This document shows, piece by piece, positions 50,968-59,605 of a stretch of 64,000 bases of DNA. Numbering within the stretch: the stretch's first letter is position 1; the number at the start of each line of letters is the position of its first letter. A model generated the notes under the pieces. The model saw only the letters and a list, made by a program, of their open reading frames with translations, was not told the DNA's origin and did no database searches. Source of the stretch: Anaerobaca lacustris (GTDB lineage Bacteria > Planctomycetota > Phycisphaerae > Sedimentisphaerales > Anaerobacaceae); NCBI RefSeq assembly GCF_030012215.1, contig NZ_JASCXX010000019.1, positions 1-64,000 on the forward strand. The letters are read 5' to 3'. Position numbers and translations under genes: made by a program.

Positions 50968-51312
50968 CACGCATTCTCCTGTTGTCGTCATTATTGCGGC
51001 TGTTTGGCCGGGCCAGTCTACCGGAACCCGAGCCGATCGGCAACCATGGTGTCCGGTACACAGGCGGCCGGGCTCACCGGCGGCCTTTCAACCCTTTGAG
51101 GCCTGAGGGACCCAAGGGACCGAAAAGACCTAAGGGACCATCCCTTCGATGCGGTCGTCGGGCAGAGCACGCAGACAATCGGGCCTTACGACGCCATTAC
51201 AAATTGTGGCGGCTACCGCACAATGGCGGCCGGCGGACGTAGTGTAGACGGACAACGAAACAATGGTATTGCACGTACGTTTCCGATCCAGGATTGGTTC
51301 TGGAGGTTTGGG
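50968..51312. other. Spacer with repeated AAGGGACC words and a repeat fragment
   Basis: The divergent spacer holds GAGGGACC, AAGGGACC and TAAGGGACC words (51098-51147), then AGAGCACGCAGACAATCG and TTACGACGCCATTAC, which are parts of the element seen at 55640-55706. A short upstream extension of the next gene is open but is not accepted as coding because the ribosome binding site is at 51301. Confidence 0.55.
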
Positions 51313-51660
51313 ATGCAAGTTCCACTACAGGTTTCGTTCAAGAGTATCCCCCACACCGCCGCAATCGAGGGGTTAATCCGACGCAAAGCCGACAAGCTTG
51401 AGAGGGTCTGCGACCATCTGTCGAGCTGTCGCGTGGCCGTCGAGAGGCCCCAGAAACGCCCGGAGGACGGCAATCCCTACCGCGTACGGATTGATATGAC
51501 CGTCCCGCCGGGACATGAGGTGGTGGTAAAAAACGAGCCGGGGAAGGGTAAGACCCACGACGGGCTCGACGTAGTCATCCGGGACGCCTTCGACACCGCC
51601 TCACGCCGGCTGAGAAAGCTCGTTGCGTTGCAGCAGGGCAGACGCAGGGGCGCATCATGA
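51313..51660 (+). CDS. hpf: Ribosome hibernation promoting factor (HPF/RaiA family)
   Basis: The 115-residue protein starts at ATG 51313 seven bases after GGAGG. MQVPLQVSFKSIPHTAAIEG and RIDMTVPPGHEVVVKNEP match the single-domain HPF/YfiA fold that binds the 30S decoding region and silences ribosomes. It lacks the C-terminal dimerisation domain of long HPF. The stop codon TGA comes from a dispersed palindrome (51648-51667) that has replaced the last codons, giving the tail GRRRGAS. Confidence 0.85.
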   Translation: MQVPLQVSFKSIPHTAAIEGLIRRKADKLERVCDHLSSCRVAVERPQKRPEDGNPYRVRIDMTVPPGHEVVVKNEPGKGKTHDGLDVVIRDAFDTASRRLRKLVALQQGRRRGAS

Positions 51661-51721
51661 TTCGCCCGTAGCGTCCTCGTAGGAGTATGCCGACATAGGG
51701 CGAGGCATGCCTGGCCCCTAC
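51648..51721. repeat. Dispersed palindrome supplying the hpf stop codon, plus second palindrome
   Basis: GGGCGCATCATGATTCGCCC (51648-51667) carries the hpf stop codon TGA. A second palindrome, GGGCGAGGCATGCCTGGCCC (51699-51718), follows and touches the stop of the gene on the other strand. The order of parts is the same as at 52288-52364. Confidence 0.78.
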
Positions 51722-52272
51722 TCGACGGCGATCTTGAGCACGGCCTTGTGGATGGTTCCTGTGCCGACCAGCGGCGCATGGGCATCGCAAGGGAAGAACA
51801 CGGCGAACGAGCCGGCCGGGACCACCGTCCAGCGGTCGGGCGCGTCCTTGAAGAACTCGATGTCCTTCTCGGCGTCGTACGGCACGGCCGAGATCACGCA
51901 GGTGGATGTGGGTTTCCATCCCATCTCGTCGGCGCCGCCGATGACGTATTGGATGTCGATGTACTTGCGGTGCGCCTCCAGCGGCGCTTCGGCCCGGCTG
52001 CGGCCCGGCCCCTTGCTGATCAGGCAGAACAGACGGTCCCCGTCGATCTCGTGACGGCCCTCGGGCAACTGTGCCAGGTCGGCCCGCCGCAGGAACGCGA
52101 AGGCCTGCTCGAACAACGGGTGCATGTCACAATAGTTCTCTGCATTCGCGAGACGATCGACGATCATGGTGTCCCGTTCCATTGTCCCTGCCACCTCCTT
52201 GTCCGTTGCACAGCCGGCCAGCCCCACCGCCATGCTGCACACAATGACGCAAACCATCCAATCTCTACTCAT
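51718..52272 (-). CDS. YhcH/YjgK/YiaL-family (DUF386) protein with lipoprotein signal
   Basis: The 184-residue protein starts at ATG 52272 after GGGAGAACC and has a lipoprotein signal (VCVIVCSMAVGLAGCATDKE). The body shows the cupin-like features of the YhcH family: HEIDGDRLFCLISKG, EAHRKYIDIQYVIGG and FFPCDAHAPLVG. The family is linked to sialic acid and other sugar catabolism and is usually cytoplasmic, so a lipid-anchored form is unusual. An upstream frame reads through the repeat and is not accepted. Confidence 0.82.
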   Translation of the reverse strand: MSRDWMVCVIVCSMAVGLAGCATDKEVAGTMERDTMIVDRLANAENYCDMHPLFEQAFAFLRRADLAQLPEGRHEIDGDRLFCLISKGPGRSRAEAPLEAHRKYIDIQYVIGGADEMGWKPTSTCVISAVPYDAEKDIEFFKDAPDRWTVVPAGSFAVFFPCDAHAPLVGTGTIHKAVLKIAVE

Positions 52273-52287
52273 ATCGGTTCTCCCGTA

Positions 52288-52364
52288 GGGGGCAAATGAT
52301 GATTCGCCCCACTCGTAGCGCGCTCGTAAGAGCACAAAAAGTAGGGGCGAGGCATGCCTCGCCC
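52288..52364. repeat. Two dispersed palindromes between divergent genes
   Basis: GTAGGGGGCAAATGATGATT with CGCCCC, a CTCGTAGCGCGCTCGTAAGA part, and a second palindrome GGGCGAGGCATGCCTCGCCC (52345-52364) form the complete composite element also seen at 51648 and 55618. Confidence 0.78.
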
Positions 52365-52488
52365 TTCCCAACGGGCGGCCCCGATCCCGATACATATCGG
52401 AATGGCGCTGCACTCGCCCCCATTATGAGCGAGCCGACCCAGACAGGCAAGACCAAGACTCCGTAAGTGGTAAAGAACAGAGGCTTGG

Positions 52489-52516
52489 TTGCCATCCGAG
52501 GGGAATCTGATATCCT
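52489..52516 (+). promoter_or_regulatory. Promoter candidate for the GH127 gene
   Basis: TTGCCA (52489-52494) and TATCCT (52511-52516) are separated by 16 bases and lie about 36 bases before the start codon. The ribosome binding site AGGAGG follows directly. Confidence 0.4.
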
Positions 52517-52551
52517 CTGGTGAAACGGAGTACTTGGCACAGGAGGCAGCA

Positions 52552-55035
52552 ATGGACACATCGCGAATTGCTATCGCAGCAGTCCTTACCCTGGTTCTTA
52601 TCTCCAGCCTGTACGGGGCGACGAGGGTCCAGGTCGTCTCGACGCCGCCGACAGCGCAGACGAACGACTTCTACGTCAGCAACCGGCCGCCCTTGACGCC
52701 GGAGCCACTGGTCAAGCTGCCGATCGGGGCGATCAGGCCGGAAGGCTGGGTCCGCCGACAGCTCGAACTCCAGGCCGACGGCTTCGTGGGGCATCTGGGC
52801 GAGATCAGCCAGTTCCTTCGCAAAGACGGCAATGCCTGGCTTTCGCCCGAAGGCGAGGGCCACAGCCCTTGGGAGGAGTTACCCTACTGGCTCAAGGGCT
52901 TCGGCGACATGGGTTACGTCCTGGGCGACGAGCGGATCATCGACGAAGCCAAGGTTTGGATCGAGGCGACCATCGCCAGCCGGCAACCCGATGGCTGGTT
53001 CGGACCGCTCGCCAACAAGGCCGGCGGCCGCGCGGAAGGCAAGGTCCCCGACCTGTGGCCCCACATGGTCATGCTCAACGCCCTTCAGAGCTACTATGAG
53101 TTCACACAGGACGCCCGCGTCATCGACCTGATGACAGAGTACTTCAAATGGGAGCTGGCGGTCCCGGACGAGCGGTTCCTGCCGCCCTTCTGGCAACAGC
53201 AGCGGGCCGGCGACAACCTCGCCAGCGTCCACTGGCTGTACAACCGCACGGGCGAGGCATTCCTGCTGGAGCTGGGCGAGAAGATCCATCGCAACATGGC
53301 GCGGTGGGATGAGACGGTCGCCAGTTGGCACAACGTCAATATCGCCGAGTGCTTCCGCGCCCCGGCCACGTTCTATCAGCAGTCGCACGACCGGCACCAT
53401 CTCCTGGCGGCCGAGCGCAACTATGCGATGGTCTGGGGCGTCTACGGCGAGGTCCCGGGCGGCATGTTCGGTGGCGACGAGAACTGCCGCAAGGGCTACC
53501 ACGGCCCGCGTCAGGCAATCGAGACCTGCGCTTCAGTCGAGTTCATGCTCTCCTGCGAGATGCTGCTGAAGATCACCGGCGACCTGAAGTGGGCCGACCG
53601 CTGCGAAGACGTCGCGTTCAATACGTTTCCGCCCTCGATGACGGCGGATCTGAAGGCATTGCACTATCTGACCAGCCCGAACGCCTGCCAGCTCGACCAC
53701 GCAAACAAGGCGCCTGGAATCCAGAACGGCGGCGAGATGCTCTCGTACAATCCGCACAGCTACCGCTGCTGCCAGCACAACGTCGCGCACGGCTGGCCGT
53801 ACTACGCCCAGCACCTGTGGATGGCGACGCCCGACAACGGCCTGGCCGCCGTGCTGTACGCCGCCTCGGAAGTGACCGTCAAAGTCGGAGCGGGCGACGA
53901 GGTCACGATCCGCGCACAGACGCGGTATCCTTTCGAGGACACCATTCGCCTGACGATCGGTGCGAAGAAGCCAGCCCAGTTCCCACTGTATCTGCGCGTG
54001 CCCGGCTGGTGCGAAGGCGCGGCCGTGAAGATCAACGGCAAGCGGATCGAGGTCCACGCCCGGCCACAGTCGTATATCGTGCTCGACGGCCTGTGGAAGC
54101 AGGATGACAAGATCGAGCTGACGCTGCCAATGACCATCGGCCTTCGCTACTGGCCGAGAAACGGCGACTGCGTCTCGGTCGATCGCGGACCCCTGACCTA
54201 CTCGCTCAAGATCGCCGAGAAATACGTTCGCTACGGCGGCACCGACACGTGGCCCGCCTTCGACGTCTTCCCGACCAGCGACTGGAACTACGGTCTTGTC
54301 ATCGACCCGGCCAGACCTGTCGCGGCCCAGTTCCAGGTCAGGGAGAAACGCTGGCCGGCGGACGATCAGCCGTTCGAGACGAACGCCGCCCCGATCGAAA
54401 TGACGGCCAAGGCCCGGAAGATCCCGAACTGGCAGGCGGACCGGCGCGGGCTGATCGATGAGGTGCAGCAGAGTCCGGTCCGATCCGACGAGCGCACCGA
54501 GACGGTGACACTGATCCCGATGGGCTGCGCGCGATTGCGCATCAGCGCGTTCCCCTGGATCGGCGACGGTCCCGATGCCACCGAGTGGACGCTGCCGTCG
54601 ACGGAGGGCGTGGGCAAGATCCCGGCCAAAGCGTCACACTGCAACGATGCCGATACGGTCACGGCGCTGAGCGACGAGAAGCTGCCGGCCCATTCCAATG
54701 ACCACGACATCCCCCGCTTCACGTGGTGGCCACGCCGGGGCACCACCGAGTGGGTCCAGTACGATCTCAAGGAACCGCGTGCCGTCCGCTCGGTGGACGT
54801 CTACTGGTTCGACGACAGTCCCATCGGGGGTGGCTGCCGCGCCCCGCAGTCATGGAGGCTGCTCTATCGCGACGGCGACGACTGGAAGAACATCCCGAAC
54901 TCGTCCGCCCACGGCGTACAGAAGGACCGCTTCAACACCGTGACGTTCGACGAAGTGACCGCGCCGGCCCTGCGCATCGAAGTGCAACTCCAGGAGGGCT
55001 TCTCCGGGGGCATCCTCGAATGGCGCATCCGGTAG
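52552..55035 (+). CDS. Secreted GH127-type beta-L-arabinofuranosidase-like protein
   Basis: The 827-residue protein starts at ATG 52552 after AGGAGG and has a signal peptide (ISRIAIAAVLTLVLISSLYG-like, residues 1-25). Residues about 45-560 form an (alpha/alpha)6 barrel with YWLKGFGDMGYVLGDERIID, DGWFGPLANKAGG and DLWPHMVMLNALQSYYEF. The zinc and catalytic ligands of GH127 are visible: ETCASVEFMLSCEM (Glu and Cys) and SYRCCQHNVAHGWP (Cys-Cys). A C-terminal region (about 715-827) resembles a discoidin-like carbohydrate-binding module (SVDVYWFDDSPIGGGC). GH127/GH146 enzymes release L-arabinofuranose from plant glycans. Confidence 0.88.
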   Translation: MDTSRIAIAAVLTLVLISSLYGATRVQVVSTPPTAQTNDFYVSNRPPLTPEPLVKLPIGAIRPEGWVRRQLELQADGFVGHLGEISQFLRKDGNAWLSPEGEGHSPWEELPYWLKGFGDMGYVLGDERIIDEAKVWIEATIASRQPDGWFGPLANKAGGRAEGKVPDLWPHMVMLNALQSYYEFTQDARVIDLMTEYFKWELAVPDERFLPPFWQQQRAGDNLASVHWLYNRTGEAFLLELGEKIHRNMARWDETVASWHNVNIAECFRAPATFYQQSHDRHHLLAAERNYAMVWGVYGEVPGGMFGGDENCRKGYHGPRQAIETCASVEFMLSCEMLLKITGDLKWADRCEDVAFNTFPPSMTADLKALHYLTSPNACQLDHANKAPGIQNGGEMLSYNPHSYRCCQHNVAHGWPYYAQHLWMATPDNGLAAVLYAASEVTVKVGAGDEVTIRAQTRYPFEDTIRLTIGAKKPAQFPLYLRVPGWCEGAAVKINGKRIEVHARPQSYIVLDGLWKQDDKIELTLPMTIGLRYWPRNGDCVSVDRGPLTYSLKIAEKYVRYGGTDTWPAFDVFPTSDWNYGLVIDPARPVAAQFQVREKRWPADDQPFETNAAPIEMTAKARKIPNWQADRRGLIDEVQQSPVRSDERTETVTLIPMGCARLRISAFPWIGDGPDATEWTLPSTEGVGKIPAKASHCNDADTVTALSDEKLPAHSNDHDIPRFTWWPRRGTTEWVQYDLKEPRAVRSVDVYWFDDSPIGGGCRAPQSWRLLYRDGDDWKNIPNSSAHGVQKDRFNTVTFDEVTAPALRIEVQLQEGFSGGILEWRIR

Positions 55036-55051
55036 AACGCCAGCGGATGAC

Positions 55052-55546
55052 CTATTCGATTGGACCGACCGCGCCGTTGTGGATCGCCGGCGAGAGCCTC
55101 CCCACCTGCTCGCGCACCGCATCGATGCGCAGCCCCAGGTTGGTCAGGACCTTGGCCGAGATGGCTTTGCCGTCGCGCATCAGGCCCAGCAGCAGGTGCT
55201 CGGTGCCGACGTAGTTGTGGTGCAGCGACCGCGCCTCCTCCACTGCGTAGCGAATGACGTTCTTGGTGTGCTCGGTCTGGGCGAGCTTCTCGGTGGCCTC
55301 GACGTGAGGGCGACCTTCGAGAAGTGTTTCGACCTCTTTGCGAAGGGGCTTGAGATCGACGTTGAAGTGTTCGAGCACAGCCGCGGCCACGCCTGGTACG
55401 GGCGAATCATGATTCGCCCCTACTTTGGCCAGACCCCAGAGAATGTGTTCGGTGCCGATAAACTCGTGCCCGAACTGCTGGGCCTCCTGATTGGCCAATG
55501 ACATGACCTCCCTCGCGTGCTCGGTGAATCGCTCGAACATGTGCAT
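55052..55546 (-). CDS. Stand-alone Clp N-domain protein with in-frame palindrome insertion
   Basis: The 164-residue protein has two Clp N repeats: FGHEFIGTEHILWGLAKV and LHHNYVGTEHLLLGLMRDG, the signature of ClpA/ClpC adaptor domains. No AAA+ domain follows, so it is a free-standing adaptor-like protein. In the first repeat the usual ILxGLxKEGxGVAAxVL core is broken after GLAK by VGANHDSPVP, encoded by the palindrome at 55397-55423. The second repeat lacks the insertion. ATG 55546 or 55540 may be the start. A role in substrate delivery to a Clp protease is inferred. Confidence 0.9.
   Translation of the reverse strand: MHMFERFTEHAREVMSLANQEAQQFGHEFIGTEHILWGLAKVGANHDSPVPGVAAAVLEHFNVDLKPLRKEVETLLEGRPHVEATEKLAQTEHTKNVIRYAVEEARSLHHNYVGTEHLLLGLMRDGKAISAKVLTNLGLRIDAVREQVGRLSPAIHNGAVGPIE
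55397..55423. repeat. Dispersed palindrome inside the Clp N-domain gene
   Basis: GGGCGAATCATGATTCGCCC is a perfect 20-base palindrome (55400-55419) with GTA on one flank and CTAC on the other. Read on the coding strand it gives Val-Gly-Ala-Asn-His-Asp-Ser-Pro. It splits a conserved helix-loop in the first Clp N repeat without loss of frame. Confidence 0.88.
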
Positions 55547-55617
55547 CCTTTCAAAGTGCCTTGATGCTCCATGACGCCGGCTGATGCAGCGCCTGTGGGT
55601 ATTCTACCACATCCGGC

Positions 55618-55706
55618 GTAGGGGCGGATGATTATTCGCCCGGTTCGTAGTGTGCTCGCAAGAGCATACAGACATTAGCGTCTTACGACGCCACTACGAA
55701 CGAGCC
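55618..55706. repeat. Complete composite dispersed element
   Basis: GTAGGGGCGGATGATTATTC with GCCC begins the element. Then GGTTCGTAGTG pairs with CACTACGAAC at the other end, enclosing TGCTCGCAAGAGCATACAGA and CATTAGCGTCTTACGACG. The inverted ends suggest a folded RNA or a mobile miniature element. Parts of it recur at 8422, 10733, 33040, 39860, 51140 and 52305. Confidence 0.78.
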
Positions 55707-58700
55707 TACTCCTCAAAGCCGGGCGAGCCGCCGAGGATGGTGCTGGGGCGCCATATGTCCTTGTCAGCCCAGGCTTTCGGGTCGGTGTTTGCGGGGTCCA
55801 CAACGGTCAGGGAGTACCCCTTGCCGTCGGTCTTGGTGTACCAGTCGTCCTCATAGGGGAAGTCGTGGATGACCTGCCCCGCGGCATCCCTCAGCTCGAC
55901 CCGCTCGCCCGCGTTGTCCAGCCGGCCGTCGTACTGGCCGACCACGGGCAGGCCCGGACCGTACCGCGCCTCAAAGGCCGCCAGGTCTCGCACGATCAGC
56001 ACGTACTCGCCGGGTAAGAGCTCGACGCTCGGAAAGATGAAACGGACGCCGGCGGTGAACTCGACGAGGCCCAGGTCGATCGTCTCGGCGCCGATGTTGA
56101 CCAGCTCGATGTACTCGGCGTTCGGATCGTCCACCGGATGGTACATGATCTCGCTGATCCGAAGGCTCTCGGCCACCGGTCCGACGGCGAACGTCGCGGC
56201 GTTCAGGGCGCTCCAACTGCCGCCGACGAGCGATCGGGCCTTGACCTGCACGCTTCGGTCCAACGAGAGCGGTCCGACGTATTGCTCGACTGCAGGAACG
56301 TCATCCCGTCGTTCGACGACGGTCGCCACCAATGCGGCCGAGATCAGGAAGTCCGAACTCGTCGCCGAGACGTTCACGCCGTGGATCGCCAGAACGTTGC
56401 CGGCGCGGCGCAGCAGCAACTCGAAATCGGCGATGTCGATCTCTTCGAACTCCATCGCCTCCAGATCCGGATTCTGGTCGGCGGCGCCGGCGTTCCAGGC
56501 CGGGACGCCTGCGACGTTGCGCCGGGCGATCTCGGTCCCGTTCAGATACGCAACGAAGCCGTCATCATACCGAATCCGCAACGTCAGCTTGTCGAACTGG
56601 GCGGCCGGTTCGGCAAGGTTGAAGGGGATACGAATGTAACAACTGCGCTGCCGGCCGTACATCGCGTCTCCCACGTCGAGCGTGATGAGATGCTCGTAGC
56701 CGACGCTCCTCTCGAAACCGACGCCGCCGGGACTGCCGGTCACCAGCGACCATGCGGAATCGTCGAACGCCGTACCGCCCCGCCAGGCGTCATCGACGGG
56801 CCCGGTCGGCACGTGGACGCGCTTCGGCGCGCTCTCCGGAATCAGCACGGTCCGATGTACGGTGTCGGAGGCGGTCAGCGATCGCGGATCGGAGCCGTCC
56901 AGGGTGTAGTGGATGGTCCCGGGCCCGTCCATAGCCAGGACGAACCCCGTCTCAACGTGGCCGCCCTGTTGATTGAAGGCCGGCGGCGCCGCGGCATATT
57001 CGATGGCGATTCGGTCGTCCATCCAGGCGAGCCGTTCGGTCAGCCAGCCCTTCATCCAGACGATTTCCTGGCGATAGGTATTGGCGATGTACCAGTTGGG
57101 CCAAACGTAGCGTCCCAGGATGGGCCACCGCGCGAAGTTCCGGGCCTGCGACTCGTCGAGCAGAGCGGCATAGTCGTCGATGACTTCCAGCAGGCGGTCG
57201 GTCGTGAACGCACCCCGGCGAAACTCGAACCAGCGGTCGGCGTAGAGCAAGCGGAACACCGGGTCCTGGAAAAGGCGGGTGTACCAGCCGTGAAGGTAAT
57301 CGGACTGCGAGATCAGCGGGTAGTACCAGCCCTGCGGGTTCCAGCCGTCGAGGTAATTGGCGTTGCCGAGGCTCAGGTTGAAGTCCCACAGAGGACCCAT
57401 CGTCAGCTTGCCGCCCCGATCCTTATGCATGAAGGTGCTGAGGCGATAGCCGTCGATTTCCTTGCACAGCTCGGTGATCAGATGCAGATCGACGAACGAT
57501 TCGGGGTCGATGAACGCGGCGTATCCGGCGTGAGGATCGGCAAAGCCGGTGCCGAACAGGGCGCTTTCGAATTGGTTCAGGTAACCGATCAGCCACTGCC
57601 GCTGGGCGACGGTGATGTCCCGCTCATTCGGCCGGACATAGGCCAGATGGGCGCCGCGTGAGGTGCGAAGCCCCTGTTCGCCGGGATTGAGCCGGTCTTT
57701 CTTGATGATGTACCCGCCGGTGATCTCGGGCTCGGAATCGTCGGCCGGCTCCAGCTTGGCGATCTCGACCCGCCCGTCGGCCCATTTGATCCGCTCGACC
57801 AGAACGTAGACCCCGTGATAGTGCGAATAGTTCAGGGGACCGACGCCGCTGTGCAGGAACAACTCGACGAACCGGGTCCGCGGTGCATAGCGACCGATGT
57901 CGTTGCTCATCCCATAGGCGACGGCGTTTCGCATGAGGCTCTTGTCGCTGTACGGGGCATAGAGGACCCAATTGTGCTCGGCGGGCATGCCGAGGAGCGA
58001 CTCCTTTCGATTGTCGCCGTCCTCATCAACCAGATGGACGCCGAACATCCGCTTGGGAAACTGCTGCGAGCTCGATCCGCGAACGCTGGCCATGACACGG
58101 CTGTGCAGGGTCGCAGGGCCGGAGAATCGGGCCCGGCCGTCCGAACTGCGGTCGACCAGGGCGAGGTAGGCCTCGGAGCTGCGTGCGGCGGTGATCGGGC
58201 TTTCGCTTTGATCCAGAACGATCAAGGGCAGATTGGAGTTGAAGCCTTGCAGGTCGCGTGAAATGAAGATGTACCGCTCGCTGCTGACTTCACTCTGGCG
58301 CCAGCCGGGCCGCCAGGCAACGGCTCGGACCGTCGTCGTGTTCGTGATCTGGATCGGGCCGGCGTAGATGTTGCCGCCGGGCCTTTGCCGGGCTTCGCTG
58401 TAGGGAACGCTACCGTCAGTTGTGTAGTAGATCGTCGCGCCCGGCGTTTCCGTAGCCAGCGTGACTGTCAGCGGCTCGGTGAACAGGCCGCCGGCCCGGC
58501 TGATTCGCGGCGCTTCGGCGATCCCATCGTAGACACTGACGTTGGCAGCGCCCGGCGTCGGGACCGCCATGAACCGCCACTCGTCACTGCCATCCGGGTA
58601 GAGGCCGCAAGAAATGTCCGTACGCTGTGGGCCGAAGACGACGCTGTCGATCACCGTCACCCCGTCGCTTGCGACCAGGACGATCTCTTCCCCATCGGCA

Positions 58701-59083
58701 CTGAGTTTGAAGTCTGCGTGCAGACCGGCAGAGGCAATGCCGCCATCGGCCCAGATCAGCAAATAGCCGCCCGGCCCAATCGTCGTCAACGAGGGCGAGC
58801 CGACGGGGAACTGCCATTTCGCAGGCGCCGATGAGTCGTCGCTCAGGTACATCCCTGCCAGGTCGACATTGGTGTTGCTGGGGTTGTGGAGCTCGATCCA
58901 GTCGCTGTATCGGCGGTCGGGGCTCTGAATCGTGCTCTGATTCGACGCCATGAACTCGTTGATGACGACTTGCATCTCGTCGCCGGGTCGCACGGGCCGG
59001 CCTTGACCGGCCGCCGCAGCGGCCCACAGACCTGACACCACGAACGGCAGCACCCACAGTGCTCTTGACCGACCTGCACCCAT
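55706..59083 (-). CDS. Secreted CotH-kinase protein with lamin-tail and chitobiase-like domains
   Basis: The 1125-residue protein starts at ATG 59083 with a signal peptide (ALWVLPFVVSGLWAAAAAG). An N-terminal lamin-tail domain (VVINEFMASNQSTIQSPDRR) is followed by a strand-rich CHB_HEX_C-like region (GATIYYTTDGSVPYSEARQR). The CotH kinase-like core spans about 340-720, with MASVRGSSSQQFPKRMFGVH, LYAPYSDKSLMRNAVAY, RFVELFL, HGVYVLVERIKW and GGKLTMGPLWDFNLSLGNAN. A second propeptide-like beta part and a C-terminal lamin-tail domain (RISEIMYHPVDDPNAEYIEL) complete it. CotH proteins phosphorylate secreted proteins in Bacillus; here the role is extracellular and unknown. Confidence 0.88.
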   Translation of the reverse strand: MGAGRSRALWVLPFVVSGLWAAAAAGQGRPVRPGDEMQVVINEFMASNQSTIQSPDRRYSDWIELHNPSNTNVDLAGMYLSDDSSAPAKWQFPVGSPSLTTIGPGGYLLIWADGGIASAGLHADFKLSADGEEIVLVASDGVTVIDSVVFGPQRTDISCGLYPDGSDEWRFMAVPTPGAANVSVYDGIAEAPRISRAGGLFTEPLTVTLATETPGATIYYTTDGSVPYSEARQRPGGNIYAGPIQITNTTTVRAVAWRPGWRQSEVSSERYIFISRDLQGFNSNLPLIVLDQSESPITAARSSEAYLALVDRSSDGRARFSGPATLHSRVMASVRGSSSQQFPKRMFGVHLVDEDGDNRKESLLGMPAEHNWVLYAPYSDKSLMRNAVAYGMSNDIGRYAPRTRFVELFLHSGVGPLNYSHYHGVYVLVERIKWADGRVEIAKLEPADDSEPEITGGYIIKKDRLNPGEQGLRTSRGAHLAYVRPNERDITVAQRQWLIGYLNQFESALFGTGFADPHAGYAAFIDPESFVDLHLITELCKEIDGYRLSTFMHKDRGGKLTMGPLWDFNLSLGNANYLDGWNPQGWYYPLISQSDYLHGWYTRLFQDPVFRLLYADRWFEFRRGAFTTDRLLEVIDDYAALLDESQARNFARWPILGRYVWPNWYIANTYRQEIVWMKGWLTERLAWMDDRIAIEYAAAPPAFNQQGGHVETGFVLAMDGPGTIHYTLDGSDPRSLTASDTVHRTVLIPESAPKRVHVPTGPVDDAWRGGTAFDDSAWSLVTGSPGGVGFERSVGYEHLITLDVGDAMYGRQRSCYIRIPFNLAEPAAQFDKLTLRIRYDDGFVAYLNGTEIARRNVAGVPAWNAGAADQNPDLEAMEFEEIDIADFELLLRRAGNVLAIHGVNVSATSSDFLISAALVATVVERRDDVPAVEQYVGPLSLDRSVQVKARSLVGGSWSALNAATFAVGPVAESLRISEIMYHPVDDPNAEYIELVNIGAETIDLGLVEFTAGVRFIFPSVELLPGEYVLIVRDLAAFEARYGPGLPVVGQYDGRLDNAGERVELRDAAGQVIHDFPYEDDWYTKTDGKGYSLTVVDPANTDPKAWADKDIWRPSTILGGSPGFEE

Positions 59084-59365
59084 GCAGTCCTCTCTCCTGA
59101 AGGAGGTTTCGCTTTTCCACAGCCGCGAGCGGGGTTTGTCGCGGCCCACAGCGGCTGCCACCCGAACAGTACTTCACCATTTTAACACATCGACCCCGAT
59201 TTCGCCACCTCCTTCGGCCCCACTGCGGCATACGCTCCTGCGCCGCTCGGCGTTCTCGGACGTTAAGTGGGCGGAGGAATCGGCCGATGGGAAGTGCGAG
59301 TGAAGGACCGAAGAGAAGCCGGGAGGACGGCCGGATCGCGCTGTGTATCGGGAAGGAGACGTCGG

Positions 59366-59575
59366 ATGAATACCGGCTCCATCAAGAGACGCCTGCGGGT
59401 CTGCAAGGGGTGCGCCTACCTCTGTACGGGCTGCCCCCACGCCCTGCCCTGTGTCCGGCAGGGCCAGAAGGTCCGGCCGACCGAGTGCTACGTCTGCTGG
59501 CACAACCAAGGCACCATGCTGCCGAAAGACTGCCGGCTGCGCCGCACGCCCGTTCGACAGAAGGTCCACGCCTGA
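59366..59575 (+). CDS. Cys-rich zinc-ribbon-like mini-protein
   Basis: The 69-residue basic protein starts at ATG 59366 behind GGAAGGAGACGTCGG. It has eight cysteines, mostly in pairs: CKGCAYLCTGC, then CVRQ, then CYVCW and a last Cys in KDCRLRR. Pair spacing suggests one or two zinc ribbons. The family is not recognised. It is transcribed convergently with the aroK-aroC gene. Confidence 0.65.
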   Translation: MNTGSIKRRLRVCKGCAYLCTGCPHALPCVRQGQKVRPTECYVCWHNQGTMLPKDCRLRRTPVRQKVHA

Positions 59576-59605
59576 GAACTGAGCCCAACGATAGTACGCT
59601 GTAGG

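Noticed and set aside
33020-55706. Dispersed palindromes as CRISPR repeats
   Set aside because: Copies are kilobases apart and spacers of constant length are absent.
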